Positions 1 through 10,971 are shown, numbered from the stretch's first letter. The stretch: 64,000 nucleotides of DNA from Tuctoria greenei (GCA_036927565.1 JAYESD010000003.1:188065499-188129498); one strand, 5' to 3'. The notes: generated by a model from the letters alone, not told the origin. Translations and numbers: made by a program.

Positions 1-126
1 ACGGAAGCCGAAGCTATGTGGGAACGTGAAGAAGACCTGAAGACAGAATTCCCGCATCTTTTCTCCACGCTGTCGAATCTCGAGGGCGAGATTCATTTTA
101 AGGGTGGTAGGTTTGTAACACCCTAA
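1..126 (+). CDS. C-terminal end of a Ty3/gypsy chromovirus polyprotein (partial)
   Basis: Reading frame 1 is open from the first base to a TAA at 124-126. It gives the closing residues of a chromovirus pol, with AMWEREEDL followed by EFPHLFS and ending GGRFVTP. In Tekay/Del-type elements this tail follows the integrase chromodomain, and the stop codon falls just inside the 3' LTR, as it does here (the LTR starts at 114). The purine-rich run just before 114 is the expected polypurine tract. The rest of gag-pol lies to the left of the window, so I cannot say whether the protein is intact. The clade call rests on family knowledge plus the long LTR; the reading frame is directly visible. Confidence 0.85.
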   Translation, partial: TEAEAMWEREEDLKTEFPHLFSTLSNLEGEIHFKGGRFVTP

Positions 127-2917
127 ATTTTTGCATCATGCATCGCATACATGATCATGCATTAAACATTAGTAGGATAAAAGAAAGATAATAAAAGATA
201 AAACATACATATATGGTGTAGCAAAAGAAGAAAAAATAAAATAATATTTATAGCCTAAAACTTGTAATAGGGAATAAGTATAAAATAATAATAAAAATAT
301 ATATATAATATATATAATAATCATATATAAAAAAATATAAATAATAAATATATATAAAAAGTAAAACAATAGAATAAATAAATAAATAAATAAATAATAT
401 ATATAAATAATAATATGTAATAACAATATATATAAAAGAAAAAAAAAGGGTCAACCCGCCCGCTGGCCAGGCCGAGCGGCCCAGCCAGCGCCTCCCGCGC
501 GTGCCCCGGCCCCGCCGCGTTGACCCGCTCCCCCGCCCCTCCCGCGCGCAGCGCATGCCTCCCGCACCGCCCGCCGCCTACTGCGTGGCCCCGCCACCTG
601 GCCACCGCACGCCCGCCCGACCCCGCCGCCTTCCGCAGCGCGCCCGCCCACGCGCGCTGGGCCCCGCACCGCCCGGCCGCACCGCACCGCGACGCGACGC
701 GACGCCCGCGCCCGACGCGCGCCCAGCTCGACTCCCGCGCCCGCCCGACCTCGACCGCGCGACGCCCCCCGAACCGACTCGACCTCTGGCCGATTTCTAT
801 CATCGATGCGTGCCTATAAATACCGACGGCCTCGTAGGGTTTTCTCGATCCCAGGAAACAGCACCGCCGCCAAAAAAAAGGGGAGAAGCCCTAGCCGCCA
901 GTAGAAAAAAAAAGGCACCAGGAGGTGTGCCGCCAGGAAGAAAAAAAGAGAGGGAAAAAAGGGAGGAAGAGGAAGAAAAAGAGGAGAGCACCGTCGTCCG
1001 CCGGAGATCGTCGCCATCGTCGTGCCACCGAAGGACCCTTACGCCATCTACTTCGTCTACGCGTCGTCATCATCCCGCGATCGTCGAAGCCGTCGCATCT
1101 ACAGTAGGGTTCGTTTTTCCGATGCAAATTTTAGCGACGTATTAGATCTAATAGATGTAAATTGATTTTAGTTGCATCGTCTTTTTATTTTCAGCAGCAT
1201 TAATTCTCGCTAAAACCCCTGTAAACTCATATGAACACGTAGGAACTAGTTGCATCTAATTAATAAACAACCATAGTTAATTAATAATTGAACCTTGCAT
1301 GCATGCATATCATCGCATGTTGATTAATGTGTGTGCATCATATTGAATTGTATGTATTTTCTGGTATGTGTGATCACGCGTAGAGGAACGTGTTCAAGAG
1401 GCCGCATACGAGGATTTCCAAAATCAAGACTTTGAAGCGCTTGAGCAACCCCATCCGTCGGAACAAGGCAAGTGTCCTTGAAGCATATTGATCCTATTTT
1501 AAAATAAATGTTTTGTTTGCAAACTGCATGCTTGTGTCAAATTGATGGGAATCCTATTGTAGGAAGTTTACTAGATTTGTTTAACCACCCTTGTCACCTG
1601 GAATATATGGTAGAGAGTCGGGAAGGGTTTTTACCTTTTTGCTTCGCTTGATTAATTGGGATGGGAAAACAACACTACACATTTAATTATGCATCAATGA
1701 TATTCTGGTTAATGTGAACTGGTCAATACGATGGGTGATCTAAGCAAGCCTGGTATGTGGATGGGTTGGATGTTATGGTGGTTTGCTTGCTTTAGATCTA
1801 AGGACCGGCTCATGCGAGAATAAGCCAGGACTACAGTGCCACCACGAGGCCAAGTATGGGTGTGGCGTAGCTGATTAATTAGGGCTTTGCTAGTGCTGTT
1901 TGGACCATTGTGGATGCTCGGGGAAGGGGTAGTCGGATTGGGTTTGTTGAGGATTGGTGGGACTACCCTTAGATCCGAATGGCTCAAGAGGGGGCCCTTG
2001 GTTGAAGATGTGATCAGTTGGAGGCATCGCCACCGGTGAAACCTCAGTGGGGTCTAAATAGACTAGTAATCCCTTTGTAAAGGCTATTTTATGATCTCTT
2101 GGTCATACACCAAAGGAAGTGTAAACGGGCATAAGGGAGGTTCTTTAGTCGCCGACGGGTGATGAAATCACAAACACGTGGGTAAAGTGGTACAAACTCT
2201 GCAGAGTATTAAAACTATCATGATAGCCGTGCTCCCGGTTATGAGCGCCTGGATGACCTACATGATTAGAGGGAATTTGGTATTGGATGGGTTATGGTTT
2301 GGTAACGGTTATGAATTTAATTTCTGGTATTGAATATGGTTATTGGCAATGGTGAAATCTGGAATTATTGAAGAGGATGGTGAATTATGGACTAGTATTA
2401 TGATATTATTTGTGATTATGATGGGATTACTTCACATACATATAATATATTGCTTTTCAAATGTTTTACTGTACTTTTAAGCACATAGCCATTATTATTG
2501 TCGTCATTTGAATCAGCCACATGTCATACTTTCCACACTTGCTGAGTACGACATGTACTCACTCTTGCAATCCCCCCAACAGTTGCAGGTCAGAATTGTG
2601 AGTTTAATGGCGATAATGTGGAGATCTAGGCCGTGTCTACCGTCAGCTTTGCATGTGGTGTTATTGGAGCTGCGCTGTCCCTTATGCTTAGTTTGCTTAA
2701 TTAGTTTATTTCCGCTGCATTAGTTGAACTTGTCATTAATATTCATTAGAGCTTGTATTCGAGGATAATATGGGTTGTGTAATAAATTTTGATAATTAAT
2801 CTTGTTCTGTGGTTATTTTCTGTATACTATTTTGTGATTGCACTCGTGTATGTGTGTTGAACATCCTGGGCACACATATGCGTTAGCTTGGTTCATTTTT
2901 CGGAACCGGGCGTCACA
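114..2917 (+). mobile_element. Tekay-like 3' LTR (copy A), 2.8 kb
   Basis: The LTR opens TGTAACACCC and closes CCGGGCGTCACA, a near-inverted terminal pair. It is the 3' LTR of the element whose pol tail ends at 126. Two more copies are in the window: reverse complement at 35612-38489 and plus strand at 59899-62931. The 3' two thirds, from about 1400 onward, match the other copies closely. The 5' part is an AT-rich block (180-440) followed by a GC-rich block (450-800) and is less conserved. After 2917 the interrupted Athila protease sequence resumes with GGTCC, so GGTCC is the predicted 5-bp duplication; its partner is outside the window. Open frames in the GC-rich block are composition artefacts. 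Confidence 0.85.
815..822 (+). promoter_or_regulatory. TATA box of Tekay LTR copy A
   Basis: TATAAATA lies 700 bases into the LTR, just after the GC-rich block and before a purine-rich leader. Copy C carries the same box at 60430-60437 in a similar setting, and copy B has TATATAAA on the minus strand at about 37816-37824. The recurrence supports it as the U3 core promoter. Confidence 0.6.
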
Positions 2918-3594
2918 GGTCCACCTTAGGAGGTGTGATTTTGATCTCTTGAATGTGTTTAACATTCGTCCCATACTTTATACGGATAATTGAGCATTGA
3001 TCCAACTTTAGGCGAAAGTTAAACTTCTCCTTTGCATTGATATGGAAGTGGATTTCTGCAACTCCCACATCTATGCGAGCCTTCACGGTGCTTAGAAATG
3101 GTCGCCCAAGAATGAGTGGCATATCATTCTCGACCTCCAAGTCGAGCACCACAAATCCACGAGTATGATGCAATTCTGTATATTCACAAGAACATCTTCA
3201 ATGATACCCACCGGATAACGGACTGAAGAATCAAGAAGTTGAAGCTGTATTGGTGTTAGAGTAAGTTTCATGAAATTCGCTGGTCGAAAACCACCTTGGG
3301 CATCACACTCACACTTGCTCCAAAGTCAGAAAGAGCCTTGTCAAAGTGGTGTGCCCCAACTAAGCATGAGATTGTAGGACATACAAGGTCCTTTTTCTAG
3401 AAGCCTATTGAGGATGGTTGCGCTGCAGTCTTTCGTAAGATTGACACCCTCAGTGGTGGGCAATGGCCACTTGTTATTCAATATGTCCTTGAGATAGCGA
3501 GCATAAGTTGGTACTTTCATCGCATCAATCAAGGGCACATTGATGTGGATTTTCTGGATGATCTCAACAATTTGCTCATCCACTGTTGGCTTCT
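2918..3594 (-). pseudogene. Athila-1 aspartic protease region, decayed
   Basis: The minus strand encodes the Athila protease segment downstream of gag. VPTYARYLKDILNNK at about 3530-3470 is a hallmark of grass Athila polyproteins. LEVENDMPLILGRPFLST at about 3145-3090 is the conserved protease flap region. Frameshifts and stops separate these blocks, for example near 3360 and 3180. The homologous region in Athila-2 (45937-46909) is better preserved. Translation stops at 2918 because the Tekay LTR is inserted there. It is certainly non-functional. Confidence 0.8.
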
Positions 3595-4059
3595 TTTATC
3601 TATGAGGGAATGGCAATAAGTTAGTGTCCTCAAAGTGTTTGGCCATTCTCTCACTAAGTGGTTCACTTATGCAAACTGGGACATCCTCCTTCTCCTTTGT
3701 AGTTGTCCTCTTCTCTTGTGTGGGATACGGTGGGTCACGAGTGGTCTTGCCACCTCTCGTAGCCGTCGCACTCACTTTCTCCATAGGAGGAACAATTGTA
3801 ACCAGTTGAGCCAATTGAGTTTCCAACATCTTGTTGAAACTCAATTGATTCTTGAAGGCTAAGGATTGTCCTTCAATCTTAGCATTAAAGCTCCCAAGGG
3901 TCTTGTCATTGGCCGACAGCTTCTTTGATATAGCCTCATTGATCTTCAGCCGGCCAATGGAAAGTTCTCTCAAGTTGGGTTGATTTCCATTGTTGCCATT
4001 GTTGTTGCACCCTCCTTGAAAGAATGGGTGTGGTTGGCCCCACCCTTGCACTACAGGAA

Positions 4060-4350
4060 TCCCGATCAATTACGTCAGCCAGGACAGATGTAATTAAGAC
4101 TTAAACCGACATAAATTACTTAATTACGTTGGTTTTCGGCAACCGACATAAGTTATTTACCGAGATGGGCCGCGGGCTGGGTCGGAAGTCTTACGTCGGC
4201 CACAGCAGGCCGACGTAAGTTAAGTGGTTAACTTACATCGGTTGCACCAAACCGACGTAAGTAAAGTGGTTTAACTTACGTCGGTCAGGACATACCGACG
4301 TAAGTTAAACTGGGCAAACTTACGTCGGCATGGCTATAGCTGACGTAAGT
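4060..4350. repeat. Left subterminal repeat array of CACTA-1
   Basis: About nine copies of an 11-12 bp motif, AACTTACGTCGG, occur in both orientations, often as head-to-head pairs separated by 8-12 bases. In En/Spm elements such subterminal motifs are the TnpA binding sites. Here the core is the palindrome ACGT. Confidence 0.85.
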
Positions 4351-4384
4351 TAAGTTTTCGAATTTTTTTGTAAACAAAAATTGA

Positions 4385-5045
4385 CTACCTTGCTTGATGG
4401 CGAGAACACAGAACATATAAAGATAATATCCAGAATAGATACACAACAAAACAGTTATAAAACATTATCCAAAACATTGACAACAACACAATTTGCAAAT
4501 TAAGTTCCACCGGGCTACACGCTAGCCCCTCCACTGCCTCCGGGATCTTCTCGGCGCGTTCCCAAACCCTGCAGAAGAAGCAACCAACCAATTATGATTT
4601 AAGAAACCAACCATTTTCTCGCAGCATCATACTAACATATTCAGATTTAAGAAACCAATGCTACAACTTCAGTTTTAACCAACGCTAAACTTGAAGTTAG
4701 AAGCCCCAAGCGTGTGCAGGTGAGGTCCTAATATTCTTGGCTAATTATTTATATATGACTGAAAGCATTTTCTCATGACTATCATAAATTTGCATGTGAT
4801 GATCTAGTTACTTCTATGGTTTCATCAAAATAATGTGGACAGAGAAATTGTACTAAGACTAAAAACAAATTGTCATCAAGGACTATATATAGACTTAATT
4901 CCTAAATTTGAACAGAAACATAGGAATATATATATATACATGTCTGGAAAGCTTAAGGAGCCCTCTAATAAGTTTCTATTCGACACTAAAGCTAAAACTC
5001 ACAATAACAGGGTGTACATAAAACAAAAAGAGGGATAGACATATA
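4385..5045. other. CACTA-1 interior, no gene recognised
   Basis: AT-rich sequence between the left subterminal array and the last recognisable TnpA-like exon. It probably represents 3' untranslated or intronic sequence of the minus-strand gene. I see no conserved protein segment or repeat. Confidence 0.5.
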
Positions 5046-5049
5046 TTAC

Positions 5050-6720
5050 CTGCTTCAGTGTCTGCTGCGGCGGAAGCGTAGGAATCTCGATATCCTGACC
5101 GTTGTGTCAAGCAAGAGCCTGCCATTGAAAAATATAAGAAGATATATGTTATTGAAATGCTATGAAATTTAACTACAGTACTTTAAATTACTTATTGCCA
5201 CCGTTGCTTGCATCTGGGCCATCATTAAGGGCATCCTCCGCTGCTCCTCTCTAGACCCCTCCAGCTCTGTCTGGGACTGCGTCAGCGTCTCCTTCAAAGC
5301 GAGGAGCTCCAGCTGGGTCTATGAGAGACAACCACTGGTGGTCCCAACGGAAGAGGCCTACAACGATGAAGCGCCTCTCAAAGGTCGCGTCGGCCTCGAG
5401 TCGACAACTCCATCAAAAATGGCAAACCTACAAAAGAATGAAAACACTAAGTAGAAGAAGATAAATTGCAAAAGAAATGAAACACATGAAGAACTCACCG
5501 TCCATGGGCCTTCCCGCCTCCGCTAGCGTACGGGGCTTGGGGGTCGATCGGTGCGCTTTCCCAATTGTAATCCGCACCGTGTATCTTCGTAACCTCCTGC
5601 ATGTACTTTGCCTACAAAACAAAGAAATCTTGTAAGCATGTCAATAATAGTATTAGTTATAATGAAATTGATAAATTTTGAAAACTTACCAGTCGGTCGG
5701 CTGCGACCTGACTACACTGCCCTGGCTGAGAAGGGTCACTTCCCTTGTGACCTCTCTTCCAAACCTGGGTCGGGGTCAGCTCATGACCCATCTCTCACTC
5801 CTGTATAGCCGTGATAGTGAGATAAATATATTAGGAACACATAAATAAATTGAAAAATTACTTACCATGCGTTTAGCCAAACACAAGTAGCCGTCTCTGC
5901 CATAGTTGTGCTTGCTGTCGGACCCCATGCGGCACTGTCTAGCCTTTGTGGACTTATTGAGGAAAGCGTCACTAGCCCAGTACCGACAGAGAGCTAGGTA
6001 TGCCTTGGTGTTACCCTGTAACCAGGAAATAGTAACCTGCACATATTTCATTTTTCATCAATGAAGTTAACATACATAGATATTATAAATATTTAACAAT
6101 ATTAAAAAATTACCTTTGCATACTGCTCCTCTGTTAAGTACGCGTCGGAGTCCTTCCTAAATGGACCCCTTTGCTGCTCCTGCTCCTGCCCTTGGGGGTG
6201 CCACTTGTAGTATGCGTTGACGGCCTGAATTCGGGCGTTCGACAACGCCGCCGTTGTGAGCTTCCGAGCATTGTAATAGAACACGCATCTCGCGTGGTCC
6301 TCCATGCCCGGTTCCTTTACTTGGTACCTCATCTTTAATCAAACAGATATTTAAGTGATATGCAATAACAATTCAAATGAGTTGAAAAAATAAAACAGTT
6401 AAACTTACCATAAAATCATGCCACACGGCTCCCTGAGCTGTGCCGTGGACCGGGTGAGAGACACGAGTGTAGTCGTCCCACGACAGGGCAGGGAAACCGT
6501 CAATGACACCGGGGTAGTGCAACTTCATGATAGCACCCAGGACACCGTTAACCTGCCTGTGGTGTTTCTCGACCCCCGTGAACGAAAATTCATACCAACA
6601 TCTGCAAAATATATTAAATCATTAAGTAAATGAAAACAACATCTAATACATAATATACTTTATATAGTTTTTACCTGTCACCGACAGGACGGATCGTGCT
6701 CTGCTAAGAAGCAACCGGAG
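5050..6720 (-). pseudogene. CACTA-1 TnpA/PTTA-like protein gene, multi-exon
   Basis: Several minus-strand exons with canonical splice borders encode a plant PTTA/En/Spm accessory transposase. One exon (about 6410-6601) has LHYPGVIDGFPALSWDDY. The next (6114 to about 6340) has EDHARCVFYYNARK. An exon bounded by a GTAAG donor and an AG acceptor (5866-6036) has KAYLALCRYWASDAFLNKST, the signature of this family. Further short exons lie at about 5692-5810, 5500-5613 and 5195-5425, the last rich in Gln/Glu and likely coiled coil. TnpA-type proteins bind subterminal repeats in En/Spm. I cannot confirm an intact start or every exon, so I call it a probable pseudogene. Confidence 0.7.
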
Positions 6721-6886
6721 GAGGAGCCACAAAGTGGGTCCTCCTCATCCGTCGCCTATGCTGCGACTCCGCTGGTCCGAATTCTGGGTCGAACCAAATT
6801 CACGACCGAATTCTGGGTCAAACTGGTCCAGCGCCTTCCATGCCTCACCATCAGACTGGTGCGTCATGACTCCATTGTTCTAACGA

Positions 6887-7708
6887 TCACCTTCTTTGTG
6901 CCATCTCATGTGTATGACCGTTTTTTTTAAGGAACAGTCGCTTCAACCTCAGTATCACAAGTAAGTAATGAAGTTGCTTACGTGCGACTTCCGTCATCAC
7001 AGTATCACCATCTTTATTAACAACTTCGACAAACCTCGGTTGACCACATTTCAAACATTTATTCTCATTGGCATGCTCTCTCCAGAAAAGCATGCAGTTG
7101 TACGGACACACATCAAGCTTCTCATACTTCATACCAAGACCGGAAAGAATTTTCATCGACTTATACATATCTTTAGGCACTTTGTTAGGATGTGGAAGGG
7201 CATCGTTGAACAAATTGATGAGCTCGTTGTAACAGTTATTAGAAAAAAAGAACTTAGACTTAATTTCCATAAGTCTAGTCACAAAATTGAGGATTGTCAT
7301 TTTAGTGTGTCCATGCAGCGGCTCTTCTGAATCTTTGAGATGTTTGAAGAACCTTTTAACCTCTACTGTTTGAGGATCCTCTGTAAGCTCTGGTCGTATA
7401 GCTTCTAGCATCTCATCCAAAATATCAACCTCCGTGGCATCATCATTGTCCGCTTCCACTTCTTGTATAGCTTGAGAAGCTGTCTCGCCGTAGAAGTTCT
7501 ACAACTCATAATGTGACATGTAACCGTATCGGCACAAGTGCATCATAAGTTCCACTTTGTCCAAAAATGTCCCGTTTTGGCATTTCCTAAATAGGCACCA
7601 CGCCTTATCTCTATTTGACAACGAAAAAGCTCATTCCACAAAAGCTTCTGTCTTGGCGTACCACTCATCTGAGTGATCACCAGTTCTGCTCTTCCAACCA
7701 GTATACAT
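6887..7708 (-). pseudogene. CACTA-1 TnpD-like transposase, N-terminal part only
   Basis: From an ATG at 7706-7708 the frame reads the transposase-associated N-terminal domain of CACTA TnpD: a Trp-rich start, FLDKVELMMHLCRYGYMSHY, then a Cys-rich segment with CPYNCMLFW and NKCLKCGQPRF. Two in-frame stops occur, after FVE and after HYEL. The frame then stays open to 6887, ending near HTHEMAQRR. The DDE-containing central and C-terminal regions, normally several hundred residues more, are missing; the sequence jumps to the TnpA-like region. The gene is therefore truncated by an internal deletion and cannot supply transposase. Confidence 0.8.
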
Positions 7709-7909
7709 CCAACTATGGTCTTTGCCCATGTTTCACTCTGCAATTTAAAGCCGGTCAAAATTACCGTTAGTTTCTCGTTAATTTATATTAATTTATAAAC
7801 GATAGAGAAAATAATGAGAGAGGCACTGAACTGGGTCCGTCGGGGTCCGCCATACACACGCGCGGTGATTTAGTTGCATACTTTAAGTTCACACTAAATG
7901 AGCTACAAC

Positions 7910-8566
7910 TATAGATGGCCAAATGGGTCGGGCCAAATGCGCCAGACCAAAGCACGATAGAAAAACACGGCACAAGCATAGCTCGACAAGAAAAAAATCA
8001 GGACCGGACCGGCCCGAAGCCTGACAAGGGCCGTGCTCGAGCTTGACCTCAAGACCGTCGGGCTAGCCCGGCACAGCCTGGTTATGGGCGGCCGGTCGTC
8101 CCATCAATGTGGCCCGATGAGGCCGACTAACCCGACCCGGCCCGACCACAACCCGTTTAGCCCACTTATCATATGAAAGTAGTAACTTGAAATTCCGAAC
8201 ACTACAACACCTCCCGACGAGCGACGACTCGTAGACTCCCGTCTATAGGAGGCGAGGACTCCGGTAGTTGTACGGCGAGGCGACGAAACTGTTGGCGAAG
8301 AAGCTGTGAAGGCGGCGACGAGGCGCGAGGTGACCACGGCTCGACCAGGCTTCGGGCTGACACGACATGCTCGGCCCGCGAACGGGCCCAGCACGGCCCG
8401 ATACGGGAAAATGGGATCCGTCGTGCTTGTCCTTGGCTTATGGCCCGTCATGTCGGCCCGGCTCGGCATGGCAAATTTGCGGGCCATGTCGAGCCTAATG
8501 TTTTCAGGCACGACCCCAGCCGGGCTCGGGCCGGGTCGGCCTAGCACGGTCCATTGGCCATCTATA
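7910..8566. mobile_element. hAT-1: non-autonomous hAT element inside CACTA-1
   Basis: Terminal inverted repeats are TATAGATGGCCAA on the left and the complementary TTGGCCATCTATA on the right. Both subterminal regions are rich in GGCCCG and CGGGCC motifs in opposite orientation, a common pattern of grass hAT elements. The flanking 8-mers are GCTACAAC (7902-7909) and GCCACGAC (8567-8574), which agree at six of eight positions. No transposase is encoded; long open frames are side effects of GC richness. Confidence 0.62.
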
Positions 8567-8734
8567 GCCACGACAGAACCTAAGTGCCCCGACAGCCGGC
8601 CGCCCCTGACGCTGCCCTCCTCATGGCGCCCGAGCTCGGTGCCCCAATCGCACCCCTGGCGCCGCAGCGCCCTGACGGCCGGTGGCCCCCGTCTCCACCC
8701 TATCCTAGGTGGTCGAGCTCGGCGCATAATGAAA

Positions 8735-9065
8735 CCAATTAAGCATAATCTATACTACACTAATTAAGCATAATCTGCACTAAGCAAATTAAGCATAATT
8801 AAGCAACTTAACCACTTAATCATAATTAAATAAACATAATCTAAAGTAAGCAAATTAAGTAATTAAGCATAATTAAATAAACAATTAAGCAATTTAAGCA
8901 TAATTTAAACAATTCAATTTCAAATTTGAACAATTCAATTCAATTCGATTCCAATTCAATTCAATTCAACTCCATTCAAATTTGAACAATGCAATTCAAT
9001 TCAATCCGATTCCAATTCAATTCAATTCAAATTTGAACTATGCAATTCAATTGAATTTCAATTTT
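8735..9065. repeat. AT-rich low-complexity block
   Basis: Repeats of AATTAAGCATAATT give way at about 8910 to AATTCAATTCAATTC. There is no coding signal. It lies between hAT-1 and the G-rich block within CACTA-1. Confidence 0.8.
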
Positions 9066-9069
9066 CAGT

Positions 9070-9375
9070 GAGAGGGTTAGGGTGGGGGTGTTTGGGGGGG
9101 GGGGGTCTGGGGAGGGGAGGGGGGCTCAGGGAGAGGCAGGGTGGGGGACCTCTGCAGGGAGGGTGAGGGGGGCGGGGAGGGGAGGGGGAGGGGGTCGGGG
9201 AGGGGAGGTGGAGGGGGGGCCTGGGAGGAGAGGGGGGCGGTGCTCGGGGAGGGCGCATGGAGGGTCAGGCCACCGGCGGTCGGGGAGGGGAGGGCGGCGC
9301 TCGGAGAGGGGGCAGGGGGTGCGGTCTGGCGGTCAGGGAGGGGAGGGGAGGGGAGGAGGGGAGGGGAGGAGTCGT
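9070..9375 (+). repeat. G-rich block, GGGGAGGGG-type repeats
   Basis: The plus strand is a nearly uninterrupted purine run of GGGG and GGGGA tracts, including a run of nine or more G near 9095. It lies upstream of the CACTA-1 transposase genes, which are on the minus strand, so it is C-rich on their coding strand. Many overlapping four-tract G sets could form quadruplexes. Apparent Gly/Arg-rich open frames here are composition artefacts. Confidence 0.8.
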
Positions 9376-9504
9376 ACCTGGCGACGGCGGCATCAGACGG
9401 TGGTGGGCGCGGTGGCTGCGGCAGCAGGCGAGGGTGCGAGGCAGCGGGGAAACAAGAGAAGCGGCACGCGGGTAAGGAAAACAGAGGCCAGCGCGGGTAG
9501 GTTA

Positions 9505-9800
9505 AATTTTGTAACTTACGTCAACTAATTAATATAATTACGCCGACCTGAGTAACTTACGTCGGCCATCATAGCGGTTGACGTAAGTTATGCATAACTT
9601 ACGTCAGCCTATTAACTTATGTCAGCTTGGGATCTTCACCGACGTAAGTTTATGTTTTTTCCTGTCAGTCTATTAACTTACATCGGCCGCTGACGAAAGT
9701 TTGCTAACTTACGTCGGTTTCTTCTGGTCGACGTAAGTTAGTCTACTTTCGTCGGCTGGCCGACGTAACTTAATACGGCTGGCGTAAGTACTCGCGTTTT
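9505..9800. repeat. Right subterminal repeat array of CACTA-1
   Basis: About a dozen ACTTACGTCGG-type motifs occur in both orientations, matching the left array in sequence and paired arrangement. It ends directly at the terminal inverted repeat. Confidence 0.85.
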
Positions 9801-10945
9801 CTGTAGTGTTGACCTCCTGGACGATAGCCATTGTTGTTTCCATTGTTGGCTACGTATAGGGATCCTCATGGGTTTCTGGGCAGTAATTGACCAAATGGCC
9901 CATGTTGCCACAGACTTCACATGTGATGTGAGAGTCTAAGGCATAGGCATTGCCACATACCTCACCATTGCTTTGTCCATCGATCTTCTTCATAAGGAGG
10001 TCCAATTTGGCAGCGATCATGTCCACCTCCTTCAGGGTATGCATGCGTCGCTGGCAGGTATGGAGATGCTCGTCGCTCCATCCCGTGTTTGACAACATTT
10101 TCTCAATCAAATCTTTGGCTTTAGGCACCGTCGATGGGAAGAAGGCACCTCCAGCAGCAGAATCAACATGGTCACGAGCGGAAGAGATCCGCCGTTGTAG
10201 AAGTTTTGGGTGATGATCCAATCATCCATCCCATGGTGGGGAAAGGCTAGGATGTACTCCTGAAGCCTTTTCCAAGCCTCGGGAATAGATTCCTTAGCGT
10301 CTTGCTGGAAGCTGGAAATTCTTCCATGTAGGGCATTGTTCTTGCCCAACGGGAAAAACTTGGTCAGGAATGCCGTAGAACACTTCTCCCAAGTGTCTAT
10401 AGCAATTTGGTTCGCGTAGAACTATTGTTTCGCTCTCCCAAGAAGAGAGAACGGAAACAGACTAAGACGGACAACATTAGGAGACACGTCCTTTATCTTA
10501 AAAGTGCTGCAGATCTCAATGAAATGTTGCAGGTGAACACTTGCATCCTCGTTAGCCTTCCCACAAAATGGGTTGGCTTGCACCATAGTGATAAGGCCAG
10601 TCTTGATTTTGAAGTTTACGTCTCCTGTGTTAACAGTGGGCCCAACAGGCACATTTTTATCAAAGGGAGCCAAAAACTCACGAAGGGTCTTCAGGGCCAT
10701 TAGAATTTTGGTTGTTGATGCAGTTGTGCAGGCTTGCTTTGTCGCTCGAAGCTTCTGAAGAGTAACGACACGAGGTTGATCTCTCGGAAGGGATTCAGGA
10801 TCTTCAACAAAGTTTTCCGGCAAGCAGAAACCAGACATACGCTAACCTATTTTCATATAAAATGCGAAAACAAAGAAGGGTCATCCTACTAAAACCTACC
10901 AGGGTCCTATCATATTCCCTCAATCATGCAATACTTCGGCTGCCT

Positions 10946-10963
10946 TCCCTGGCAACGGCGCCA
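10946..10963 (-). other. Athila-1 primer binding site
   Basis: The minus strand reads TGGCGCCGTTGCCAGGGA, complementary to the 3' end of tRNA-Asp with one mismatch. This is the usual primer for Athila elements. It lies 8 bases inside the LTR edge at 10972 and fixes the element orientation as minus. Confidence 0.88.
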
Positions 10964-10971
10964 GAAATGCT

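Larger units (their letters stand above)
4049..9808 (-). mobile_element. CACTA-1: complete En/Spm-type transposon, 5.76 kb
   Basis: The ends are CACTACAGGAAT at 4049 and its near inverse TTTTCTGTAGTG ending at 9808. The 3-bp duplication TTG is present at 4046-4048 and 9809-9811. Both ends carry dense subterminal repeats built on ACTTACGTCGG or its complement. The interior, read on the minus strand, has a TnpD-like N-terminus (6887-7708) and an intron-containing TnpA/PTTA-like gene (about 5050-6720). The catalytic half of TnpD is absent, so the copy is non-autonomous. A hAT element (7910-8566) and two low-complexity blocks occupy the right third. Insertion was into gag of Athila-1, so it postdates that element. 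Confidence 0.93.
3596..10838 (-). pseudogene. Athila-1 gag, split by the CACTA insertion
   Basis: The gag runs on the minus strand from a Met at 10838 (MSGFCLPENFVEDPE) to about 9812, then resumes at 4048 and runs to about 3596. The first part contains the capsid region (KTGLITMVQANPFCGKANED, then LQEYILAFPHHGMDDW) and a CCHC zinc knuckle, CEVCGNMGHLVNYC, at about 9930-9885. The second part has an Asn/Gly-rich linker and a helical stretch (LSFNKMLETQLAQLV). In-frame stops and a frameshift near 10200 break it. Bases 4049-9808 are not gag but the CACTA element; removing them and one TTG restores the order seen in Athila-2. Confidence 0.82.

Noticed and set aside
501..1145. Long open frames on both strands of the GC-rich block in Tekay LTR copy A
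   Set aside because: They are low-complexity Pro/Arg/Ala or Arg/Gly translations of GC-rich LTR DNA, not conserved in copies B or C.
8104..8767. Overlapping open frames of 150-207 residues on both strands
   Set aside because: They lie in the GGCCCG-rich hAT element and read low-complexity sequence with no domain; both strands open is a composition effect.
9082..9528. Gly/Arg-rich proteins from the G-rich block
   Set aside because: Pure translation of GGGGAGGG repeats in several frames.
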